From NCBI GenBank assembly GCA_900018345.1, contig FCNA01000121.1:1-42007 (forward strand): a stretch of 42,007 bases of DNA. Direction: 5' to 3'. Of the stretch, positions 17,936-25,652 are shown piece after piece (within the stretch, counting starts at the first letter, position 1; each line of letters opens with the position of its first letter). The notes under the pieces are model-generated. The model saw only the letters and a list, made by a program, of their open reading frames with translations. It had not been told where the DNA came from and did not search any database. Source of the DNA: Clostridiales bacterium CHKCI006. GTDB lineage: Bacteria; Bacillota_I; Bacilli_A; Erysipelotrichales; Coprobacillaceae. The translations under genes and the position numbers were made by a program.

Positions 17936-18745
17936 CTAGCGATACTGTTTTTTCATATAACGATCCAAAAGCCAGGAAATGAGTACCATGACTAGACCGC
18001 TGATGATCATATAAAAAGCAATGCCATCGAAATAGCTCAGCGCCAGCATCACCATGCCATCGATATTCCCCATCTGATAAGCATCCAATACAGCGCTCGC
18101 CTGAACCAGCCAGGGTGCAGCCAGACAAATAAGACCCGCTGCCAGGAAGGTCAGTCCTGTTGGTCTCAGCCAATGATAGACATGCCGCTTGACTAGACCC
18201 AGGGCAATGATCGAAGCCAGCATCAAAGCCACCAGACCATAAAGTAATGTGCTTGAATTAAAGACTCTTAAGATCGTCACATATTCCGAAGGAATCTGCG
18301 TCATGACCTCAGCATAACTTGGCAGCAGGGTATTGAGATCCAGATTTTGTAAAATAAAATCCACGATACGATCGGCTGGAATCAAATTAGCCCCCGGGAT
18401 CGCAGCTAAGATTGCATCCTGATGCGCTTCCACTAAAGCAATCTCCTGTTCCTTACTGACCGAAACCTCTGTTTGTCCTTCCACAACATATTCCAGTAAA
18501 CCATAGCCATATGTTGTCAATATATCTTTTAGTTCTGGGCTATCAATGAAATTCGCGACGATCTGATTCAGTTCATCGCTGGTCCCCGGCTCAATAAAAT
18601 CCTTCAATGACAGGGAAGCCGCCAGCTTTTCCAAACGCTGCTGCGTCAGGCTCGACCGAACAAAGACCGTTCCCGCCAGAGCCAGGCTTGAAACAAAGAG
18701 GACTGCCACAAAAACGACTTCCAGCATTCGATTCAACGTCTTCAT
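17936..18745 (-). CDS. Membrane protein of unknown function (269 aa)
   Basis: One hydrophobic N-terminal segment (about residues 8-30, uncleaved anchor or signal), a soluble region of about 130 residues presumably outside the membrane, then three membrane segments (about 165-185, 195-215 and 235-260) and a basic tail (RYMKKQYR). The outer region is rich in Leu/Ile and acidic residues, with no motif I recognise. It is the first gene of a two-gene operon with the NdpA-like protein, from an extended -10 promoter at 18777-18805. Pairing with a nucleoid protein gives no clear functional clue. The start is the ATG at 18745 after a GGAAAGGAAG site. Confidence 0.85.
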   Translation of the reverse strand: MKTLNRMLEVVFVAVLFVSSLALAGTVFVRSSLTQQRLEKLAASLSLKDFIEPGTSDELNQIVANFIDSPELKDILTTYGYGLLEYVVEGQTEVSVSKEQEIALVEAHQDAILAAIPGANLIPADRIVDFILQNLDLNTLLPSYAEVMTQIPSEYVTILRVFNSSTLLYGLVALMLASIIALGLVKRHVYHWLRPTGLTFLAAGLICLAAPWLVQASAVLDAYQMGNIDGMVMLALSYFDGIAFYMIISGLVMVLISWLLDRYMKKQYR

Positions 18746-18776
18746 AACCCACTTCCTTTCCTATCAACGTGCCCTT

Positions 18777-18805
18777 ATTATAGCATTTTTCTTCCCGTTT
18801 TGGAA
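18777..18805 (-). promoter_or_regulatory. Promoter of the membrane protein / NdpA-like operon
   Basis: -10 TATAAT (18777-18782) with extended TGC before it; weak -35 TTCCAA (18800-18805) at 17 bases. The 5' untranslated region is about 25 bases. Confidence 0.65.
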
Positions 18806-18913
18806 CTATCTTCATACGATTCCTTTGCGTTCACATTGTGAGCCATCACCAATAGCCAAAGATGATCTGGCAGTCATAACGCGTGGCGCCGCTGCCTTCA
18901 TCGCTTCCTGTTA

Positions 18914-18949
18914 AATATAAAAAGGATAGCGCTCAAGACGTTATCCTTT
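18914..18949 (-). terminator. Intrinsic terminator after the EIIC gene
   Basis: AAAGGATA (18921-18928) pairs with TATCCTTT (18942-18949), with an inner CG/CG extension across one mismatch. The minus strand then reads TTTTTATATTT. It starts about seven bases after the stop at 18956. Confidence 0.8.
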
Positions 18950-18955
18950 CAATGA

Positions 18956-20293
18956 CTATTGTTCCTGACCGGACATACGGTCAGACATCATGACAAATGG
19001 TGCCCACATCACCGTTAATAAAACGATTTCCACCACATTCCAGATGGCTGCACGAATATCTCCGCCTGTAATCAGGAAGGCACCTAAAACCGGAGGAGTT
19101 ACCCATGGCGCGATGATACATGTCTTACCGACAATACCAGCAGCTACCAGGAAATAAGAGACAACTCCTAAGACCACTGGTCCAACCACAAACGGAATGG
19201 CAAAAACTGGATTCATCACGATCGGCAGACCGAAAGTCAATGGCTCATTGATCTCAAAGATCGCTGGTGCCGCTGCCAGACTGGCCACTGTCCGATTCGC
19301 TTTTGACTTCGAGAATAAGAAGATCGCTAAAACTAAACCAATTGTTGCACCTGAACCACCTAAATTAACATAAGCAATCCCGAATTCTTCAGTATAGATA
19401 TGTGGCGGTGTCTGACCTGTGGCATAAGTCGCTACGTTTTCTAAGCTCAATGGTTTTAAGATAGGCGAAGTCACTGCCCCCACAATGTTTGCCCCGTGTA
19501 GACCAAAGATCCACAAGAATCCAACCATGAAGTTGACTAACGCAACGGTTCCCACTGAATCCGCAATATGTGTTAGCGGTGCAGAAACGAACTGATTGAT
19601 CAAGGTCCAGATATTCTGATGCGTAAAGATCAAGATATAGGATCCTGCAGCCCCAATCAGAAGCATCGTTAAGATAGCCGGAATCAGTGAAGAGAAAGCC
19701 TTGGATACGGCTGGTGGAACACCATCCGGCATGGAGATTACTAAATGCTTATTTTTGGCTAAGAAACTGAAAACCTCAGCCGTGATCAATGCCACGACCA
19801 TGCCGACAAACAGGCCGGTACTCGCTAAATAAGCTGTTCCCACTGCTTCTGCACCTAAAGTCGCATCGGCGGCGACACTGGCCAGGTCGCTGACCCCTTC
19901 AGGCAGTGTCGTCATGGCTGGTGTCAGTCCCAGGTAAGTCGCTAAAGCGACGATCGCCCCCGCAGGTGCATCTGCTTCTCTTTGCTGCGTCATCGTATAC
20001 CCCAAAGCGACAACCAGCAAAACAGCGATCATATTCAGTGAGCCACGGTTGATCACATTCAGGACCTGCTTTAACCCACTGACTTCTAAGAACTGGGTAT
20101 AACCCTGTTCGATTGCCGGAACGTTCAAACCATTTTCAGCGAAGATTCCCTGAATGTTTAAAAACAAAACGGCTAATGCCCCCGCAATCGTAATTGGCAT
20201 GATCAGCACAAAGGCATCACGAATGGCGACCAGATGGCGCTCATTACCAATTCTCGCTGCAATCGGGACAAACTTTTCTTCAAGAAATTTCAT
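18956..20293 (-). CDS. PTS cellobiose/lichenan-type permease, EIIC component
   Basis: 445 residues, about ten membrane segments. It is the membrane channel of a lactose/cellobiose-class phosphotransferase system, which moves a sugar while EIIB phosphorylates it. The N-terminus is typical of the CelB group: FLEEKFVPIAARIGNERHL and RDAFVLIMPITIAGALAVLF. The substrate-region motifs GANIVGAVTSPILKPL and FEINEPLTFGLPIVMNP are present. The frame extends 26 codons upstream, but the ATG at 20293, six bases after GGGGGAT, gives the family N-terminus. No EIIA or EIIB gene is adjacent; two EIIB genes lie 18.6 kb away in the window. It is controlled at a palindrome just upstream (20321-20344), and the RpiR-type regulator is the neighbouring gene. 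The sugar is unproven; a beta-glucoside or chitobiose-like disaccharide is likely. Confidence 0.93.
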   Translation of the reverse strand: MKFLEEKFVPIAARIGNERHLVAIRDAFVLIMPITIAGALAVLFLNIQGIFAENGLNVPAIEQGYTQFLEVSGLKQVLNVINRGSLNMIAVLLVVALGYTMTQQREADAPAGAIVALATYLGLTPAMTTLPEGVSDLASVAADATLGAEAVGTAYLASTGLFVGMVVALITAEVFSFLAKNKHLVISMPDGVPPAVSKAFSSLIPAILTMLLIGAAGSYILIFTHQNIWTLINQFVSAPLTHIADSVGTVALVNFMVGFLWIFGLHGANIVGAVTSPILKPLSLENVATYATGQTPPHIYTEEFGIAYVNLGGSGATIGLVLAIFLFSKSKANRTVASLAAAPAIFEINEPLTFGLPIVMNPVFAIPFVVGPVVLGVVSYFLVAAGIVGKTCIIAPWVTPPVLGAFLITGGDIRAAIWNVVEIVLLTVMWAPFVMMSDRMSGQEQ

Positions 20294-20320
20294 ATTGATA
20301 TCCCCCATATTTGATTTTAC

Positions 20321-20359
20321 GGAAAGTGACGTGAAACACTTTCCGCCTTGGATATCATA
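20321..20359 (-). promoter_or_regulatory. EIIC promoter with 24-nt palindromic operator
   Basis: -10 TATGAT (20354-20359) with extended TGT; the -35 is weak. Directly downstream, at about +3 to +26, is a perfect 8-bp inverted repeat GGAAAGTG-N8-CACTTTCC (20321-20344). A repressor there would block initiation. The adjacent RpiR-type gene is the obvious candidate. Confidence 0.7.
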
Positions 20360-20418
20360 ACACAGGTTCAATCAGAACAACTCTTCAGATTCTGACGAGC
20401 TTGCCACCATCATGGCGA

Positions 20419-21186
20419 TTATGATTGACAAAAGCGCATATGATAACGCCAGGCCAGATAATCATAGAGACGGATCACGCCATACTTGGCTTCCTGTAAG
20501 GTCCCCTGTCTGCCACAGCAGAGCACCTCATCCGCCAAAGCTGCCAGAGGATGTTCAAGCGTCTGGGTCAAAACAACCAATTGACAGCCACTTTCCTTTA
20601 GCGTTTGGACAATGTCTTCATTAAAATGATCGCGATACTCCCCATTGATCGTTGTCAGCAAGGCTGTATGACCATGCCGCAGATGATGCATGGCTTCAAA
20701 CTGCGCCGATAAACTAATAGGAACCTCGATATAGAGTCCGCTTTGCACGAGCTGAGCCTGCAAGCTCATCGCATAAAGCTGGAACATTTCAAAACCTAAA
20801 CAGACAACACGCTCACTATGATGCATGCAATCCAACACTCGATCCACCTGTTCTGGCACATTAAACTGATCCACATCCGTGAGATTGGCCATGGTTGTGG
20901 CCAGAAAAGCCTGTTGCTCTTCCGAGGTAAATCGTGGTCTATCCAGCTGGTCTGCCGTATTGTCCAGACAGGCTTCCCGCAAGGTTGAGTAATTACGATA
21001 GCCGATCAGTTTACAAAAGCGATGTAGGGTAGCCTGGGAAACAAAACAGTTGCCGGCCATCTCTACTAAAGACAGATCTTGTATCTCGGGCAAATGCTTC
21101 AATAAAGCCAAAGCCAAATGATAATTCGTATCATGGATCATACTGCCATTGATATAACTCAAAAGATTCATGATCACTCCCTGCAT
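20419..21186 (-). CDS. RpiR/MurR-family transcriptional regulator
   Basis: 255 residues. It has an N-terminal RpiR-type helix-turn-helix (about residues 30-75, including LSLVEMAGNCFVSQATLHRF and KLIGYRNYSTLRE) and a C-terminal SIS sugar-phosphate-binding domain (about 110-240: ERVVCLGFEMFQLYAMSLQ ... TALLTTINGEYRD ... QLVVLTQTLEHPLAALADEV). Members sense sugar phosphates and control nearby sugar genes. The ATG at 21186 follows AAAGGAGAGG; another ATG five codons on is also possible. It is transcribed in the same direction as, and just upstream of, the EIIC gene. No terminator lies between them, so EIIC can be read from both promoters. The palindrome at the EIIC start is its likely target, by inference. 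Confidence 0.9.
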   Translation of the reverse strand: MQGVIMNLLSYINGSMIHDTNYHLALALLKHLPEIQDLSLVEMAGNCFVSQATLHRFCKLIGYRNYSTLREACLDNTADQLDRPRFTSEEQQAFLATTMANLTDVDQFNVPEQVDRVLDCMHHSERVVCLGFEMFQLYAMSLQAQLVQSGLYIEVPISLSAQFEAMHHLRHGHTALLTTINGEYRDHFNEDIVQTLKESGCQLVVLTQTLEHPLAALADEVLCCGRQGTLQEAKYGVIRLYDYLAWRYHMRFCQS

Positions 21187-21215
21187 GCTGTTCCTCTCCT
21201 TTCGTTCTGTCAAAT

Positions 21216-21244
21216 ATTATATAGAAAGAGGATACGTCAAGCAA
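21216..21244 (-). promoter_or_regulatory. Promoter of the RpiR-type regulator
   Basis: -35 TTGCTT (21239-21244), 17-base spacer, -10 TATAAT (21216-21221). The -35 touches the U-tract of the rubrerythrin terminator. Confidence 0.65.
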
Positions 21245-21245
21245 T

Positions 21246-21270
21246 CAAAAAGCCGTGAAAAATCACGACT
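21246..21270 (-). terminator. Intrinsic terminator overlapping the end of the rubrerythrin gene
   Basis: Minus-strand AGTCGTGA (21263-21270) pairs with TCACGGCT (21251-21258) with one G-U pair, loop of four, then TTTTTGATT. The last codons and the TGA stop are part of the stem. Confidence 0.8.
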
Positions 21271-21871
21271 CAAGCATGTGATGACAAGTATAGGGGGCGA
21301 GCTCCAAACGAATAAAGTATCCTTGTGGATGCAAACAGACCGGGCAAGCCTTAGGCGCCTGGAATCCCTCTACAACGTGACCACAATTTAAACACATCCA
21401 CCCCGTCTGAACGTCCGAGACAAAGAGCTGATCATTTTCCATCAGATCTGCCAGGCGCAAAAAACGCTTGTGATGGATCTTTTCAATGCGTGCAATCTGT
21501 AGAAAATCGTTAGCGATCTGCACAAAACCTTCCTCTCGCGCTATCTTTCCAAACGCCGGATAGATCGATTCATACTCCTCATTTTCGTTATGACTGGCCA
21601 CCTTCAGTAAATCCAGGACACTTTCATAGGTATCGACCGGATAGCTGCCATCCACCAGCAAATGCGCGCCGGTCAAAGGCTTTAAATGCTGATAAAAGAC
21701 CCAGGCATGCGCTCTTTCCTGATCCGCTGTCATCGTAAAGATGGCTTCAAGGACATGTAGATTCTGCGAACGGGCAATCCCGGCCGCCTGGGTATAACGG
21801 TTACGCGCCTGGCTTTCACCCGCAAAGGCACGCATCAGATTCAATGCAGTTTGACTGTCTTTCAATTCCAT
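21263..21871 (-). CDS. Rubrerythrin-like non-haem iron protein
   Basis: 202 residues. The N-terminal ferritin-like four-helix domain has the di-iron ligand pattern: FAGESQARNRY (about 16-26), TADQERAHAWVF (ExxH, about 48-59), ENEEYESIYPAF and RIEKIHHKRFL (ExxH). The C-terminal rubredoxin-like domain has two CxxC pairs (WMCLNCGH and KACPVCLH). Rubrerythrins reduce hydrogen peroxide in anaerobes, with the rubredoxin centre passing electrons to the di-iron site. The frame is open to 21937, but the ATG at 21871 follows AAAGGAAGTG at good distance and starts the family N-terminus (MELKDSQTALNL). It points to an anaerobic or microaerophilic host. The ABC transporter next door is divergent and shares the 130-base intergenic region. 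Confidence 0.92.
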   Translation of the reverse strand: MELKDSQTALNLMRAFAGESQARNRYTQAAGIARSQNLHVLEAIFTMTADQERAHAWVFYQHLKPLTGAHLLVDGSYPVDTYESVLDLLKVASHNENEEYESIYPAFGKIAREEGFVQIANDFLQIARIEKIHHKRFLRLADLMENDQLFVSDVQTGWMCLNCGHVVEGFQAPKACPVCLHPQGYFIRLELAPYTCHHMLES

Positions 21872-21923
21872 ACATTCACTTCCTTTCATATGTGTTATGA
21901 CCCAAAATATCTGGAAATAAACA

Positions 21924-21951
21924 TTGACTTTAACCATGAAGGCGCTATAAT
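21924..21951 (+). promoter_or_regulatory. Promoter of the ABC transporter pair
   Basis: -35 TTGACT (21924-21929), 16-base spacer, -10 TATAAT (21946-21951), one of the best matches in the window. Confidence 0.8.
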
Positions 21952-21963
21952 GTAGATAGATAT

Positions 21964-21987
21964 TTAGATGATTGTCTAATTATCTAA
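21964..21987 (+). promoter_or_regulatory. Inverted repeat in the ABC transporter leader, possible operator
   Basis: TTAGAT (21964-21969) and ATCTAA (21982-21987) are 12 bases apart in the 5' untranslated region, just before the AAAGGA site. An inner TTAG/CTAA pair overlaps. It could bind a dimeric repressor; none is encoded next to it. Confidence 0.35.
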
Positions 21988-22002
21988 GAAAGGAAGATGA
22001 CG

Positions 22003-22713
22003 ATGCTATCCATCCAACATTTAGAAAAAACGTATCCAAATCAAAAAGGTGTTCATGATCTCAGTCTGACCTTACAACCCGGTGATCTGACTGCTTTCAT
22101 TGGACCTAACGGAGCCGGCAAAACAACGACCTTAAAATGCCTGGCCAACATCCATGCCTTTACGCAGGGCGAGATCCTTCTCAATGGAATCTCATTGAAA
22201 GAAGAACCCTTACAATTTAAGCAACACATTGCTTATATCCCGGATAACCCAGATCTCTACACGTTTCTAAGCGGAAGACAGTACATGAATTTCATTGCTG
22301 ATGTATTCAGACTCACGGCTAGTCAGCGTCAAAAACGCATCCAGGAACTTTGCGAACGCTTTGAATTAAGCGAAGCCCTGAACCAGCCGATTTCGGCTTA
22401 TTCGCACGGAATGAAACAAAAGCTGGCACTCATTGCTGCCCTCATTCATGATCCGGATCTGTTGATTTTAGATGAACCCTTTGTGGGCCTCGATCCCAAA
22501 GCCAGCCTGACTCTGAAGACCATCATGCAGGAAATGTGCAACCAGCAAAAAATGATCCTCTTTTCCACACATGTGCTCGATGTCGCTGAAAAACTGGCCA
22601 ATCGTGTAGCCATTATTCTTGAGGGAAGGCTCGTCGCAGACGGAAAGATGCAGGAAATCCGAGGCAATGAAAGCCTGGAAAAGATCTTTATGGAGCTCGC
22701 CAGCCATGCGTAA
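22003..22713 (+). CDS. ABC transporter ATP-binding protein
   Basis: 236 residues, a single nucleotide-binding domain. Walker A GPNGAGKTTTLKCL (about 34-47), signature YSHGMKQKLALIAAL (a variant of LSGGQ) and Walker B LLILDEPFVGLDPK are all present, with the switch His in FSTHVLD. It drives the permease encoded by the next gene, which starts eight bases before its stop (ATGCGTAA). An ATG at 21997 is also in frame, but it is only two bases from the AAAGGA site, so 22003 is preferred. The organisation (short ATPase plus ABC-2-type permease with no binding protein) fits an exporter or a stress/antimicrobial system. The substrate is unknown. Confidence 0.95.
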   Translation: MLSIQHLEKTYPNQKGVHDLSLTLQPGDLTAFIGPNGAGKTTTLKCLANIHAFTQGEILLNGISLKEEPLQFKQHIAYIPDNPDLYTFLSGRQYMNFIADVFRLTASQRQKRIQELCERFELSEALNQPISAYSHGMKQKLALIAALIHDPDLLILDEPFVGLDPKASLTLKTIMQEMCNQQKMILFSTHVLDVAEKLANRVAIILEGRLVADGKMQEIRGNESLEKIFMELASHA

Positions 22714-24256
22714 TCTCGGTTTATTATTAGGCATTCAGTGGCGTGAGATCATCCGCTTCCAATCCCTCGAAAGCGATCGCCGCTGGTTGCAAAGAATCCT
22801 GATCATCCTTCTGCTTTGCCTCGGTCTATTTTACTTAGGCGGATACAGTTATCTTATGGCAACCATTCTTGTTCCACTCAAGCTGACGATGATGCTGCCC
22901 GGTGCGATCCTCGCCGCCCTCAGTTTTCTTTTTCTCATCATGAACATGTTTAAGGCCGACGCCATCCTGATTCATCCAAAGGATGATGCCATCCTCTGTC
23001 CCTTACCTCTTTCACGCTCTGTCATTCTGGCTTCGCGCTTACTGGTCCTCTATCTATTTGAACTCATCACGAGCCTGGCAGTGATGGGCATCTGTCTAAC
23101 TGGTATCGCGCTTGTCGATCCACTGCCTATTACAACCACTCTCACGATCCTTGTCAGTACACCTCTGATCCCACTTTTGCCTTTCACTTTAGGTTTAGCG
23201 TTAGGCATGTTGATGCAATGGGTCAGCGGCTATTTCCAGCATACACACTTCATCAAACTGTGTCTCATGTTCGCTCTGATTGCCGGCCTTTTCTTCTTAT
23301 CGACCCAACTATCCAATGAACAGGAGCTGACACATCTTGTTTCTGCCATGACCGCCTTACTGAATCAGATCTATCCTCTTTGCGGTGCATGGCTGGCATT
23401 TTGGACACAGCTGGATGGAAGAAGTCTGCTGCTTATCACCGTCTTCTCTCTTGCCAGTGTATGTATGACGATGATCCTTGCCGTTTATCTGGCACCGCTC
23501 ATCAAAGCCCAAGAACCTCAAAGAAAAACAAATGCCAATGCAGCCAATCACAACCGCTCATTACTATCCAGTCTCTATGATGTAGAACTCAAACGTTATT
23601 GGAACAGCCAGATCTACGTCATCAATACAGCCATCGGTCCCCTTCTGATGTTAGGGGGTGTCATTTATCTTTGCTTTCAGGATCTAACTCCTCTCTTGTC
23701 GCTACTTACCAAAGAACAGCTGACAGGCCTTGCCTGGGTCATCTTAAGTCTGATTATCGGTCTTTCGACCACGACCCATGTAGCGATCTCACTGGAAGGA
23801 GAATGGTTCTGGATCAAAAAAAGTCTCCCCATTCCTGCGACGACTCTCTTTCTTGGTAAGCTCTTGGTCAACTGGACATTGACGGTACCAACAACCCTCC
23901 TCTGTTTGATCCTGCTATCCATTCCCCTGGATCTCAACCTGATGCAATGGAGTTTATTGGCACTTGGAAGCTGCATTAGCTGTTTTTGTTTCCCGCTATT
24001 AGGGATCTATGTCAACCTGACCTTTCCAAAATGCCAGTATACCAGTGAGATGATCGTCGTCAAGCAGAGTCTCGCCAGTTTGATCATGGTAGGTATCGAC
24101 TTCGCTTTAAGTCTTTTGCCTTTAGGACTCATGTATCTCTTTTCTGACGATACGCTTGCCTTCATGCTTGGCATCGGTCTGCAGCTATTATTAGGTATCA
24201 TGACTGGCATTTATCTTCAAAAACGAGGGGAACAACGTTTATTAACCATTCATTAA
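22706..24256 (+). CDS. ABC transporter permease (ABC-2 type, polytopic)
   Basis: 516 residues with about ten to twelve hydrophobic segments, in two halves separated by a charged cytosolic stretch (QEPQRKTNANAANHNR, about residue 280). It has no ATPase domain and no signal peptide. The N-terminal half has an ILIHPKDDAILCPLPLSR loop of a kind common in ABC exporter permeases. The ATG at 22706 overlaps the ATPase gene by eight bases, which sets the start; an open frame further upstream merely reads through the ATPase gene. A perfect hairpin terminator follows immediately. With the ATPase it forms a complete two-gene exporter-like unit, transcribed against the general direction of the window. Confidence 0.9.
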   Translation: MRNLGLLLGIQWREIIRFQSLESDRRWLQRILIILLLCLGLFYLGGYSYLMATILVPLKLTMMLPGAILAALSFLFLIMNMFKADAILIHPKDDAILCPLPLSRSVILASRLLVLYLFELITSLAVMGICLTGIALVDPLPITTTLTILVSTPLIPLLPFTLGLALGMLMQWVSGYFQHTHFIKLCLMFALIAGLFFLSTQLSNEQELTHLVSAMTALLNQIYPLCGAWLAFWTQLDGRSLLLITVFSLASVCMTMILAVYLAPLIKAQEPQRKTNANAANHNRSLLSSLYDVELKRYWNSQIYVINTAIGPLLMLGGVIYLCFQDLTPLLSLLTKEQLTGLAWVILSLIIGLSTTTHVAISLEGEWFWIKKSLPIPATTLFLGKLLVNWTLTVPTTLLCLILLSIPLDLNLMQWSLLALGSCISCFCFPLLGIYVNLTFPKCQYTSEMIVVKQSLASLIMVGIDFALSLLPLGLMYLFSDDTLAFMLGIGLQLLLGIMTGIYLQKRGEQRLLTIH

Positions 24257-24257
24257 A

Positions 24258-24284
24258 GGGAATTCGCGTGCGAATTCCCTTTTT
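24258..24284 (+). terminator. Intrinsic terminator after the ABC permease
   Basis: GGGAATTCGC (24258-24267) and GCGAATTCCC (24270-24279) form a near-perfect stem followed by TTTTT. It begins two bases after the stop codon and may also stop minus-strand transcription (TTTAATG on the other side). Confidence 0.9.
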
Positions 24285-24404
24285 ACATCAAACCTATCAA
24301 TAACACATGTGATCATCCATCCTCTTACTGATGACGCTAAAACACATCTTTTCTGCAATCAATGATGGATACTTCAGGATCATTTTTCAAATATTCCAAA
24401 CACC

Positions 24405-25640
24405 CTAAATCACAAAGTTGCCATCTTTAAACAGAACGACTTCGCTGTCATCCTCCTGAACACCGATGACCGACAGATCGCTTGTACCAAACATAAAATC
24501 ACAATGGATCATTGAGAAATTAGCGCCCCTATCCGCCATCTCTTTTTCGCTCATCTGATTGCCGCCCGGAATATTCATTGGGTAGCAATTCCCTAAAGCC
24601 ATATGACAGGAAGCATTTTCATCAATTAAACCATTATAATAAATGAGATTCGATTGGGAGATCGGTGAATCATAGGAAATCAGTGCGACTTCCCCAAGAT
24701 GCTTCGCCCCTTCGTCCATCTCCAATAGATTCTTCAAAGAAGTGAGGTTCTCACTGGCGCCATAATCCACGACCTTGCCTTCTTCAAAGCGGAACCAGAA
24801 ATCTTTGACCAGCTTCCCCTGAATGTTCAAAGGCCGACTGGCATAAACGGTTCCGTTGACCCCGTCTTTACGTGGGATACAGAAAATTTCTTCAGTAGGC
24901 AGATTCGGTACGAAAGCCACCCCTTCAGGCGTCACTTCCAGACCGCCGCCCCAACGATGTGGTCTGACCAGCTCGACTTCGATATCTGTCCCCAGCTGAT
25001 TTTTAAAGCAGAGCTTTTTAAACTGATAGGCATTCAATTTTTCCCCACGGGACACAATCGTTGCCGTATGTTTTTCCCAGGCTTCGATCGGGTCATGTTC
25101 ATCATCGATGCGACAACATTTGAATATTGCTTCAAACAAGGCATCGTACGCTTCCTGATCTGAGAGTTCCGGAAAAACCATCTTCGCCCAGGTTACATTT
25201 GGCAGCAGTTCACAGGACCATTGTCCGATACTGGCCGATGTATAATAACGAAACGGCTTCATCGCCAGGCTGGCAGCCTTCTGTCTGCGTTGGATCCTGG
25301 AACTATCCACATCCTGCAACAACGCCGGATTCGGTGATCCGATGCTAAGGAAAGCACAATGACGATCGATCCACTCCTTGCGTTGATTCACGCGCCACTG
25401 GGGATAAGCACTCAAGATGGCATCATCGGCATATTCATAGGTCAGTTTATCGATCTGACTATCGTTCCAGTTGACGACCACCTCTCCAGCGCCACTGCGA
25501 TAGGCTTCTTCGACCAGGATACGGACATACCAGGCACAATCTACATCGGCTGTAATGACCAATAACTGGCCTGGCTGGATCTTTACGCCAGCCGCGATCG
25601 CTAAACGGGCATATTTTTTGATTTTCGTTTCAAAAGACAT
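24405..25640 (-). CDS. M29-family metalloaminopeptidase (AmpS/PepS type)
   Basis: 411 residues, the usual size for clan MQ family M29, cytosolic dinuclear metal aminopeptidases that remove N-terminal residues from peptides. Candidate metal ligands fall where the family has them: Glu250/251 (LPTEEIF), Glu317 (HLGEVAL), His346 (SCHMALG), His379 and Asp381 (MIHCDFMFGTSDL). The Tyr before the His346 segment (IYYNGLIDENASCH) is also typical. The ATG at 25640 follows AGGAGGA. It is the last of four genes in a compact operon (gap 12 bases) behind two ATP-grasp proteins and an esterase, so it may process or recycle a peptide-like product of those enzymes rather than act only in general peptide turnover. 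No clear terminator follows. Confidence 0.95.
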   Translation of the reverse strand: MSFETKIKKYARLAIAAGVKIQPGQLLVITADVDCAWYVRILVEEAYRSGAGEVVVNWNDSQIDKLTYEYADDAILSAYPQWRVNQRKEWIDRHCAFLSIGSPNPALLQDVDSSRIQRRQKAASLAMKPFRYYTSASIGQWSCELLPNVTWAKMVFPELSDQEAYDALFEAIFKCCRIDDEHDPIEAWEKHTATIVSRGEKLNAYQFKKLCFKNQLGTDIEVELVRPHRWGGGLEVTPEGVAFVPNLPTEEIFCIPRKDGVNGTVYASRPLNIQGKLVKDFWFRFEEGKVVDYGASENLTSLKNLLEMDEGAKHLGEVALISYDSPISQSNLIYYNGLIDENASCHMALGNCYPMNIPGGNQMSEKEMADRGANFSMIHCDFMFGTSDLSVIGVQEDDSEVVLFKDGNFVI

Positions 25641-25652
25641 GGGACATTCCTC

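Noticed and set aside
18846-18932. A short open frame between the membrane-protein promoter and the EIIC terminator, ending RYDCQIIFGYW, resembling a protein C-terminus
   Set aside because: It has no start codon and no ribosome binding site, and its upstream end lies in the EIIC terminator. It might be a gene remnant, but nothing supports expression.
24300-24404. Inverted repeat ATCCATC/GATGGAT downstream of the aminopeptidase gene
   Set aside because: The arms are about 45 bases apart with no U-tract on either strand, so it cannot be called a terminator. Kept only as weak 3' structure.
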